A DNA stretch of 64,000 nucleotides from Prostheceraeus crozeri (lineage: Eukaryota > Platyhelminthes > Polycladida > Euryleptidae): assembly GCA_907163375.1 (NCBI GenBank), contig CAJQUW010001972.1:124001-188000 (forward strand), written 5' to 3'. The notes below the pieces were generated by a model. The model did not search any database. It had not been told where the DNA came from and saw only the letters and a list, made by a program, of their open reading frames with translations. This document shows positions 1 through 8,425 of this stretch, one piece after another. Both the position numbers and the translations under genes were made by a program. Every line of letters starts with the position of its first letter. Within the stretch, counting starts at the first letter, position 1.

Positions 1-2142
1 GTCATTCAGCACAAACTGATTGATTGCTGATCCGGTTGGCACTGCATGTGCAAAATACGAGCAGTCTAATTGAACTCAAATTGGCCGTGGAGGTAATCTA
101 GCTTTGTCATCTGACTGTTGGCAGGCTGGGACAACATCGCAAGCCTTTGTAGTAGGACAAAATGAACTGGTGGAAAAGTGAGGATGTGTCAAATGAATTG
201 TGCTTTAAATTTTAATAGTTTGTTAAAACACCGCTGCTATACAAATTGCATGTATATCGTGTTGACAGTCAATAGCAGTGTGTGCCGAAGGTTCATGTTC
301 ATTTCCATTGCATCCACGATAATGAGAGCTGGACGAAAGATCTTGCAAAAATTATTTGCGGCATTTTTATTTTTCAAGCAACCAAAAGGACATCTTTTTT
401 CAAACAAATTAAGCTGTTTATCTTGTGTTCATACTTTTATTGTAATTTATGTGATGTAATTTACTGTTATTGACATATTCCTAAAACTAGCATGATTCGG
501 AGGTGACTATAGATTGTGAGTGTGAAAAGGATGCCAAACGTATAAACTCGCTATTGTTACTATGTCAAAAGAAATGATTTACATAGCAAGCCCATTCAAT
601 GCATTCATGTAGTGCAGGTGCATCGATCAGCCTTTTGAAGGTTATAAACGCAAGGTGCAACATGTGTACGTACAATCACACGCAGGTAAACCAACGCATG
701 ATTTCCTACTCGGCCTACGTTTCAATCTCTGTTAATAACCATCCTGTATGAATTTAGAACTGCATCGATCTAAATTTGAGTTTATAGTGGTTCTAGTCAA
801 CTCAATACTTCTTTAAGTTAAAGATTACTTAAATATAACATTTTTTAATCAACCGCTGATTTGATCGAAGCTTAAACGACACGACAACACGACATGCATA
901 ACATATTCTCGAATTACATTAACAGATTACATAAAATCCAGAGATGCAATTAAAAATTCAATTTCCACAGGCTATACGACATATCATTCTTACTGAGTAC
1001 ATGAAACTATTAACCTCCTGCCTGATTTTAAGCACTTGTCTGTACGATCAGTCGCCGGTCTTGGCTGGTACAGCATGGTCAGCGGATCGATCTGGAAAAT
1101 TTCGGACCTGTTGCATCTCCGCATTTACGCACGGCGATTATATCGTTCATCAGGGGTCGTTTTATGCTAATTGATAAATCCATCTTCCATCGAGCAGAAG
1201 ACTTTATATGTTACAAGGATATAGCACAACATGTTGTAATACACGAACAATTCAATATTGCGCCTAGAATGGAAATGCAGTAAATGCATGTAAATACAGC
1301 CTTGATTATACAGGAACATGAACTATTCGTGAATTAGGCTGTAGTGCGTCTTTCACAGATACTTTCAATCATGTTTCATCGTTGCACCGCACAGACCTGG
1401 AAAAAGTCCAACATGTTGGTTAAGTCGGCTGCCGAAATGTCTTTTTGAATACAAAAAAGTAGCCATTTTTCTTGATAATGGCTATGGTGTAATAGTCGAA
1501 ATATATTGATCAACCTTTTATGTGATTTTATAATAAACAACTTGACTTTCTTTCAATACAAAATTTTTAACATCTACATATCATACTCTACTAGGTTGAA
1601 TTTCGACAAATAAATGCGATGTGGAAGATTGGTTTAAACAAGATAGAAAATCAATTTTCTTGACCGAAAGTGCATTAAAACATTCTTTACAATATCCTGC
1701 GCCATGATGATTATCGTTTAAGTGAAGAATTGGAAGTAGGCTTGCTTTTCCATTCAGTCGTTGTTATTTTCATCTAATTTTTTGGCTTTCGATTTCTTTT
1801 GCTTTGCATGAACCTTATACTCTCATCCTCAAATGCAGTAATTGTAATGTTAATTATCGTAATGAATACGTGCATCGGCCTCAAAATGAGACCTTATTTG
1901 TTAATTTCTGCTGGACAATTAGAAAGTTATGATACTTTAAAATTTAGTCACGGTTTTTATGTCGCACTATGTATCATTGTTTCGTTTTACCTTAACACCA
2001 AAATGGAAGAAAATTTGCTGCTGCGCTATTTTTTTGAACCTACGCTACTTTTTTTAAAATTTGCGGTGGTCACTATAGTTGCAAGTATAACAATGTCTTG
2101 CAATTTGAATGAAATATGTTTATCTTTATACGTATGAATATG
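1..2142. other. non-coding stretch, nothing recognised
   Basis: This AT-rich sequence contains only short ORFs without recognisable motifs, such as a 112-codon hydrophobic ORF at 1799-2137 with the composition expected of AT-rich noise. I see no repeats, structured RNA or transposon termini here. It is probably intergenic or intronic. Confidence 0.5.
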
Positions 2143-2226
2143 GTTATCGGGATCCCGCATCACAAAAATCACAGGATCAATCCCGGGATCTCGGCATTAG
2201 AAAAAGTCGGGATTTTGAAAACCCTA
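2143..2226. repeat. possible solitary transposon terminus
   Basis: A GC-richer block holds repeated GGGATC/CCCGGGATC words and ends in TTTTGAAAACCCTAG. Read on the minus strand it begins CTAGGGTTTTCAAAATCCCG, which resembles the start of a hAT terminus. No partner terminus was found, so this is a weak call. Confidence 0.25.
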
Positions 2227-2708
2227 GTCCAAAATCACCCCGTGATGGTACATTAGATGTACATTAGAGCATATTCATCTGAAAATGAAAATATCGACCT
2301 GAAACGCTTCTATTTTTGCTGCGCACTACTAGGGTGTATAACGCGGGGAAAATCAGGGAATTTTGAAATTGGGAGTAGTAAGGAGTAGATATATTCATTA
2401 ACGATACCAAAATTAACAAAATTGCCTACTACATAAAGAAAATGTAAACATTTCATTTTCAAGATGATTTGATCAATAAGTGCAAATTCGCAAGAAAAGT
2501 GTGCGAAACATTAATTGTTTCATTTTCTAAACACTCTATGTCTGCTTTGTTAGTTTTCAGTACTTTGTACTACTTTCAGACAATGTGAACAGTTGATTTT
2601 ATGTGCTTTCCTAATTTGCTGCTACGCTTTTCTGCGGAGTTGCGTCCGACCCACTCTGTTGGGTGGGAAAAGATGCTTTTGAAAATGTCCAGATGCTTTG
2701 AGATGCTC

Positions 2709-2798
2709 CAACACCAGCTACTTCTGACTCCTCTGTCCCAACAACAGCTACTTCTGACTCATCGGTTCCAACACCAGTTGCTACTGACTCTTCTTCGG
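2709..2798 (+). repeat. 3 x 30-bp tandem repeat in relic transposase
   Basis: Three consecutive 30-bp units start CAACACCAGC, CAACAACAGC and CAACACCAGT, each followed by a copy of CTACTTCTGACTC or a close variant. In the frame of the transposase relic they encode a Ser/Thr/Ala/Pro-rich repeat. It sits in the N-terminal part of the 2330-3631 element. Confidence 0.7.
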
Positions 2799-2914
2799 TG
2801 GCATCACCATGCAACACAACGAAAATGACACAAAAGTCAATCAAAGGTGGAATGGTGAAGGATGATGTAGCCAGGTCGACTTAAAAATGGGCAATCTTCG
2901 GTGTTAACAACAAC

Positions 2915-3199
2915 ATGTCAAACAGACTATCTGCCTCATGTGTCGATATGCTGACAGAAATTCTACCATCAGACTCTCTGATGCAATCATTTCAATTGGG
3001 CAAGGATAAAGTCGCTTATACAATCAATTACTGCGTTGCTCCCCATTTGAAGGACTTGTTGATTGACGATTTATCCAAGTTTCCATTCTTCGTCTGTTCG
3101 TCTGACGAATCTTTGAATATAGTGATGCATCTCGGACAAATGGATGTTCACGTTAGGTATTGGATTGAAAACAGTGTTGATAAGATACCTGACTTCTAA
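2915..3199 (+). pseudogene. hAT-like transposase fragment
   Basis: This 94-codon ORF resembles a widespread family of uncharacterised animal hAT-like transposases. It has a Cys-Val-Asp-Met segment, then KVAYTINYCVAPHLKDLLI, then FFVCSSDESLN and GQMDVHVRYW. Beyond the stop at 3197-3199, coding resemblance continues in other frames to about 3350, including a LLQVAIDGPNVNF-like segment. Frameshifts have therefore destroyed the gene. It lies inside the element with AGGGTGTATAACGC ends. Family recognition is from memory of motif order, and exact clade is uncertain. Confidence 0.5.
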
Positions 3200-3706
3200 C
3201 TTTCTTGGAGATGCTGCTGTGGCTGAGTTGCACAAAGCTCTTTAGGGAGCACTCGATGGCCTGGACAATTCTAAACTCTTGCAGGTGGCAATAGATGGTC
3301 CAAATGTCAATTTTGCAACACTACGTCTGTATGAAGAATCTCGTGAATTTTGACGTTTTTGCTGATATCGACAATCAAATTGTCATGAGAAATAGAAAGT
3401 TGCAAATATATCGCAAAAATTAAGGCACAAACATAATATTTATAGAGGGAGTCTATCGGTAAAAGCGCAACTGCAAGTATTTATATTGGGAAGTCGATAT
3501 CGATGGCTGTCGTAGGCAACCGTTTTAAGTGTACTTCGAGTTCACATGATGGCTGAAGTGGACCGGGAATTTTTTAATTGAGGCCGGGAAAAATCAGGGA
3601 AATTGAAAATTCGAAAGCGTTATACACCCTGGTACAAAAGTAATTTCGGAGTGTTCAGTCACATATCATCATGCTTTCTTTTGATCTACTTTATTTGTCC
3701 GACTTT

Positions 3707-4010
3707 TCAAAGTTGAAAATTTAATATTTTATGTTCCTGATGAGCAAGTTTTTTCTGAATATATATATTTGTTTTGTTATTCTTGATTTCGAGGTCTACA
3801 AGACCTGACTGATATCTTTCGTTTAACTTCTGTTGTTCTTTTCCTTCTTGATGTTGATCTTTTCTACTGATCTTCGTATAATTTGGTAGCAATTGATTTT
3901 CTTTGCATATTAAATAAAATTGAATGTCTTTATCTAATTTCACGCATTTGTGTAGAGTCTTTTCTGTTTTTCTAAATTCATGCTTTTCCGTTGTTGTCAG
4001 TGTTTTTAGA
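3707..4010 (-). pseudogene. PLE ORF N-terminal fragment
   Basis: On the minus strand the frame is open from about 4030 down to 3707. It encodes a Lys/Thr/His-rich segment followed by FYLICKENQLLPNYTKI, which resembles the N-terminal region of Penelope-like element ORFs. No ATG lies in frame upstream of 3943, where the first start-like codon is GTG. Its position just downstream (minus sense) of a PLE endonuclease end and a hammerhead-like motif suggests it is the start of the next unit in a head-to-tail PLE array. The rest of this unit is missing. Confidence 0.45.
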
Positions 4011-4050
4011 ATTATGAACGAATACCATTTTATTGCAAAGTATTTATTTA

Positions 4051-4087
4051 GCGACGTTTCGGTCTCTTACACGGACCATTTTCAAAC
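4051..4087 (-). ncRNA. hammerhead-ribozyme-like motif of a PLE terminal repeat
   Basis: The minus strand reads TTTGAAAATGGTCC, then a GTGTAAGA loop, then GACCGAAACGTCGC. GGTC/GACC can form stem II and is followed by the invariant GAAAC of the hammerhead core. The expected CUGANGA is degenerate here (UUGAAAA). Hammerhead motifs are known in PLE terminal repeats, and this one lies between a PLE endonuclease end and an ORF start, as expected. Self-cleavage is doubtful given the core substitutions. Confidence 0.4.
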
Positions 4088-4212
4088 TTACATTATGAAA
4101 AGTGAGCTACACTAATATTGAAATTTCAAAATTATCTCAACTATTAAACACTTGTATAAAAAGCTCAAAGATATGTACACAGATAGTTAAAAAAGGGAAA
4201 GGGAAATAGAAA

Positions 4213-4482
4213 TCAAGAAATGATATTCAGATGCCTTGTCAATCCTTTATCGTGTTGATTCAATTTAGGTGCAATCTCTTCGATCAATATAGCATCAGCT
4301 ATCTGCAATGAATTCGTATCTGCATAGCGAGCTAAAATTTCAGTATTTGTTATCAAATTTCTTGGTTTTTGTTGATGTACATTTATGTGATGAGATTTAA
4401 TAGAACCATTGTTCTCATGTTGTTTCATCCTCACGTTCATTAAATTTGTTGTATATCCTATATAATGAGCATTATTACACAT
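4213..4482 (-). pseudogene. PLE GIY-YIG endonuclease C-terminal fragment
   Basis: The 89-codon minus-strand ORF has the layout of the C-terminal GIY-YIG endonuclease of a Penelope-like element: CNNAHYIGYTTN, then RMKQHENNGSIKSHHINVHQ, then a tail with IADAILIEEIAPKLNQHDKG. This matches the usual Cys-x-Cys, YxG, Arg, His and alpha-helical Glu pattern. The reverse transcriptase that should precede it is absent, so the copy is truncated near 4500. It belongs to a different PLE family from the element starting at 4671. Confidence 0.65.
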
Positions 4483-4499
4483 GCATAATACAAAACATA

Positions 4500-4670
4500 A
4501 ACCTACGGAGAATCAAAACTCAAAATTAACTTAGACGCCAATCGATTTCTGCCGTCTACGACAGCTTCTCAAGGCAAACTGATGTATTATAACCAAATGC
4601 AAAATATTGAAATCAATGATATCAAAGCTAACGAAGACGTACATAGTATATAGTGTGGTAAAAATAAAAA
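4500..4670. other. spacer between two PLE insertions
   Basis: This AT-rich spacer has no ORF or repeat. It may contain the 3' untranslated end of the following minus-strand PLE. Confidence 0.4.
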
Positions 4671-4677
4671 GACTAAA

Positions 4678-6906
4678 TTACATAGAATTCAAAGTAGGAC
4701 CAAATAAGTTGATGAAATATCTTTCTTTCATCTCTCGATCCATGCGAGTGGATGTTGGCGGCAGCTGAAAGAAAGGTGCAGCAGTAAACATCCCTTCTCC
4801 ACACGTTGAAATATGATGGCTCACTTTCAACTTAGCATATTGGCGGTTGTTGACGTGCTGTCGGTGGAGGGTTATACGGTTGCGGAAAGAGTTACCCGTT
4901 TGGCCTATATAAAATTGATCACATTTCGTGCAGGCTAACTTATAGATCACATTCGAAGATCGGCAGTCCATATTACTTCTTATATTGAAAGATGTCGCAT
5001 TAAAAGTTATTTGTTTACCCGTAGTCAGTATAGTGCAACACTTGCAGCGGGGTTCTTCGCAACGTCGAATTCCGTAAATTGTTTTTCGATTGTTCTTCGA
5101 TAGTATTGATAAAAGATTCGCCGGCTGACTATTTACTTTCATTATATTCATATTCGTGAAAGGCTGTAATACATTGATTGCACTCGACACTGGACGTACT
5201 ATCTTTTCAAATATCCGGGGATTGTTAATATTGTGTTCTTGAATAAATGGTATCATTTTCTTATGTTGTTTTGGTTTTACGATGTTGTTTTCCGCTCGTT
5301 TAACAGCATCATCAATTAACTGAATTGGATACTTTAATGCGAGTAATTTGGTTTTCAGTTCTTTATAACGAAGCAATCTTGTATTCTTGTCAGAGACAAT
5401 CATTTTTATTCTACGGGCAAGGTTGTAGGGTATATTTTTCAAGGTATGACGTGGATGAGCGGAATCAAACGGCACGTAGCACATTGTATCAGTCTCTTTT
5501 TTGAAAATGTCAGTACTAATTCGTAGAGAGACAGGATTGATAGTGACAGAAACATCAAGAAAGTCCATTTTGTGGATATTCATGCTTATTGTAAATCTAA
5601 TAGCAGTATCTAAATTATTCAGTAACTCATAGAATTCCATGTAATTCCCATAATCTGAATCCTAGATAAGCCAGCAATCATCCAAGTATCTTGTCCACGA
5701 ATCAATTATAGCAACCGCATTGTAGGGGAACAATTCCGTGACCTTAGCATATAAAGTTTCTTCTAGGAATGCCATTACCTAGGTGACGTAGGTTGGAGCC
5801 ACCTTGGTGCCCATCGCTGTGCCAGATAGCTGCAGGTATACTTCATCCTCGAAAGAGAAATAATTATTTTTCAGTATGAAATTCATAGCCTCTATAATGA
5901 ATGAGGCATTAATTCGATTAGGTAAGGAATCTGCACATTTATGAAGCCAGAACTGTAATGACCGCAGACCCAACTCATGGGGGATCGATGTGTATAAAGA
6001 AACGACGTCGAAGGTAAGCATGAGAGAATTCTTTTTAACTGATTTTGGCAAGCATTGGATAAAATGATGCTCATCTCGGCAATAACTCTTGACGGAAGGT
6101 ATAATAAGTTTCATAATTTCATCTATGAAATTGCTCAATGTACTAGTTGGTGCAAACCGACAGGACACAATAGGTCTAAATTTAATATCTGATGGTACCT
6201 GTGACTCTATACTGCCCAAATTATCTGGTTTAAGCTTGGAAAAGTAGTTTATGTGTTTGTGAAGTTTGGGTAAACCGTAGAGGAATGGTAATTTTGGATG
6301 GAATTTAGTCAAAAAATCATATTCTTTTGCTGTAAAGGAACTACGATACTTCTCGCATAATTTCAAAAGTAGTTTTTGAGTAGTGTAGACATCATGATTT
6401 TCGATCTTCAGATAAGTGTTCGGATCCGATAAATGTTCATCTAAAATTCTAACTTTGAAAAACGAATAATCCAATATTACCATGGCACTACCTTCATCCG
6501 CTGAGGTAAAGTGAAGGTTAGATTTGCTACGTAATAATCGAATTGCATTGCTTTCTTCTCGAGATAGATTAAATCTTGGTTTATTATTGGATTCGTTAAA
6601 TAAAGATTCAGTATTGCTTTCCATTAATTCAATCAAATTGTCAAGTTGAGGATTGTTACCCTTATTAGGCACGAAATCTGATTGTTGATAATTCAAATGA
6701 AATTCACTAGGTACCTCCTCAATGTCTTTGTAATAATCCAGCAGTCTGAGTTTTCGTGTGAATTTATTCAAATCTACTTTCAACTTTTCTGTGTTCCGTC
6801 TAGGGGTTGGAGTAAATTTATTTCCCTTCTGTAGCAGTTTTTTGCATTCAATGCTTAAAACCTCCGATGACAGGTTATATACCGAAATACGTTCCTCCTT
6901 TACTCT
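4678..6906 (-). pseudogene. PLE reverse transcriptase / GIY-YIG endonuclease
   Basis: This frame, read from 6906, encodes the conserved PLE N-terminal block (VYNLSSEVLS, then KFTPTPRRNTEKL). Next come reverse transcriptase motifs FRPIVS, LTFDVVSLYTSIPHELG (motif A), GTAMGTKVAPTY (motif B) and RYLDDCWLI (catalytic Asp pair intact). A CEEPRCKCC cysteine cluster follows, then the GIY-YIG domain (SNVIYKLACTKCDQFYIGQTG), with the stop at 4678. Two TAG codons interrupt it, at 5779-5781 after motif B and about 5662-5664 just after YLDD. The second sits where Trp is usual, so it looks like a G-to-A mutation. Without these the frame would be complete. Confidence 0.85.
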
Positions 6907-7434
6907 AAAAAAGAGTTGTTGGTAAACATATACTCGTCACTGTAATCTTCATTTTTGACAAAGTCATTATTCCAATTTCTGTAGTAATTTCTATTATACC
7001 GTCTGCCGTTAAAGTCTCTTCTCCAATTTCTGTCATTTGATCCAGGTTGAACATTTCTATATCTCTCATTAAAATTACGTCGATATGGCTGTCTAAATTG
7101 ATTATTTGGTCCGTTCCAAGTACTTCGATATATCTTGTTAGGAGGATCACTATTAACAAAATTTGGAAAATTTGTTCTTGTACTTCTGAATGGACTGTCT
7201 AATGGTAGCAAGTGTTTTTCTGATTTAAAAAAATCACTTTCTTTATTCCAAATTAACTCACTAATTGAAGATTCCTTTTGCACAGTCTCATTCCAGCGAA
7301 CATTTTGTTCTAGTGCCTTTGTGTCATTTAAATTGTTACCTATTCTTGATAGAATGTCATTATCTATTTTCTCAAAATAATCTCGTTTGAGAGAGGCGGT
7401 CATTCTCAGTCTTGTAATTTCGTGCTCCGTCTCT
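6900..7434 (-). CDS. PLE upstream ORF (ORF1-like), 5'-truncated
   Basis: This minus-strand frame is open from the inversion junction at 7434 (and by chance beyond it into the inverted copy) to TAA at 6900-6902. A possible start is the ATG of the segment MTASLKRDYFEKIDND. The C-terminal third is rich in Arg, Asn, Tyr and Gly (for example NWRRDFNGRRYNRNYY), a composition typical of RNA-binding low-complexity tails. I do not recognise a named domain. It ends over U UUU UUA, with the reverse transcriptase open in the -1 frame. The real N-terminus may be lost at the junction. Confidence 0.6.
6906..6912 (-). promoter_or_regulatory. candidate -1 ribosomal frameshift heptamer U UUU UUA
   Basis: On the minus strand the upstream ORF reads TCT TTT TTA GAG TAA. 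The heptamer T TTT TTA is in the X XXY YYZ phase of that frame. Slipping -1 gives TTT TTT AGA GTA AAG, which is exactly the reverse transcriptase frame, open without a stop through to the PLE motifs. A short possible stem (AACCU pairing with AGGUU) starts about 40 nt downstream. A simple indel in the T6 run would give the same picture. Confidence 0.4.
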
Positions 7435-8230
7435 TTCCGCTCATCCACGTCATACCTTGAAAAATATACCCTACAACCTTGCCCGTAGAATAAAAATGAT
7501 TGTCTCTGACAAGAATACAAGATTGCTTCGTTATAAAGAACTGAAAACCAAATTACTCGCATTAAAGTATCCAATTCAGTTAATTGATGATGCTGTTAAA
7601 CGAGCGGAAAACAACATCGTAAAACCAAAACAACATAAGAAAATGATACCATTTATTCAAGAACACAATATTAACAATCCCCGGATATTTGAAAAGATAG
7701 TACGTCCAGTGTCGAGTGCAATCAATGTATTACAGCCTTTCACGAATATGAATATAATGAAAGTAAATAGTCAGCCGGCGAATCTTTTATCAATACTATC
7801 GAAGAACAATCGAAAAACAATTTACGGAATTCGACGTTGCGAAGAACCCCGCTGCAAGTGTTGCACTATACTGACTACGGGTAAACAAATAACTTTTAAT
7901 GCGACATCTTTCAATATAAGAAGTAATATGGACTGCCGATCTTCGAATGTGATCTATAAGTTAGCCTGCACGAAATGTGATCAATTTTATATAGGCCAAA
8001 CGGGTAACTCTTTCCGCAACCGTATAACCCTCCACCGACAGCACGTCAACAACCGCCAATATGCTAAGTTGAAAGTGAGCCATCATATTTCAACGTGTGG
8101 AGAAGGGATGTTTACTGCTGCACCTTTCTTTCAGCTGCCGCCAACATCCACTCGCATGGATCGAGAGATGAAAGAAAGATATTTCATCAACTTATTTGGT
8201 CCTACTTTGAATTCTATGTAATTTAGTCTT
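7435..8230 (+). mobile_element. inverted partial PLE copy (3' part only)
   Basis: The sequence from TTCCGCTCATCCACG to ATTTAGTCTT is the reverse complement of 4671-5466. The encoded 254 codons (7457-8221) are identical to the C-terminal part of the minus-strand copy. It holds the end of the reverse transcriptase thumb, the CEEPRCKCC cluster and the whole GIY-YIG endonuclease, but no reverse transcriptase core. The identity implies a recent origin, in the same event as the long copy or by conversion. Confidence 0.85.
7457..8221 (+). pseudogene. 5'-truncated PLE GIY-YIG endonuclease ORF
   Basis: The open frame begins inside the reverse transcriptase C-terminus (after NIPYNLARRIKMIVSDKNT) and continues through the cysteine cluster and the endonuclease domain FYIGQTGNSFRNRITLH to the native stop. 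The endonuclease segment is intact, but the protein could not be made from its normal start because all upstream sequence is missing. There is no promoter evidence. Confidence 0.8.
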
Positions 8231-8425
8231 ATTATTAGTTTATTGCCAATACTGAGACTGTGTTCGTAGCAGAGCTGGAAAAATTCCACTGAAATTTTTT
8301 AATTCCAATTCCAGAGCAGAAATTTCAATTCCAACTCCAGTCGAACCAGTTCAATTCAATTCCAATTCCATAATGAGATTCAATTCCGATAATTGCATAG
8401 CGCGTATATGTTAATGTATCTAAAG
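8231..8425. repeat. AATTCC-rich block and hAT target site
   Basis: From 8270 to about 8395 the sequence starts CAGAGCTGGAAAAATTCCA and then repeats AATTCC/GGAATT words many times. A similar AATTCC cluster lies at about 14583-14690. The stretch ends with ATCTAAAG (8418-8425), the left target duplication of the hAT element that follows. Confidence 0.45.

Larger units (their letters stand above)
2330..3631 (+). mobile_element. hAT-like DNA transposon relic with terminal inverted repeats
   Basis: The left end reads TAGGGTGTATAACGC and the right end on the minus strand reads CAGGGTGTATAACGC, with blocks of GGGAAAAATCAGGGAA just inside both ends. Between them lies a transposase-like fragment at 2915-3199 preceded by a short Ser/Thr-rich repeat. 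No 8-bp target duplication could be matched (CGCACTAC on the left, GTACAAAA on the right), which suggests an old copy. Superfamily assignment rests on the CAGGGTG-type end and the transposase fragment. Confidence 0.55.
4671..7434 (-). mobile_element. Penelope-like element, long 5'-truncated copy
   Basis: Minus-strand gene order is an Arg/Asn-rich upstream ORF (6900-7434), a reverse transcriptase with a YLDD box, and a C-terminal GIY-YIG endonuclease ending at 4678. The 3' portion (4671-5466) is repeated in inverted orientation at 7435-8230 with no difference over 254 shared codons, so the two copies meet head to head at 7434/7435. The copy carries two in-frame stops in the reverse transcriptase and a -1 frame change between the two ORFs. 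Confidence 0.85.

Noticed and set aside
1799-2137. 112-codon hydrophobic ORF resembling a membrane protein
   Set aside because: AT-rich sequence gives such hydrophobic ORFs by chance; no start context, conserved motif or neighbouring gene structure supports it.
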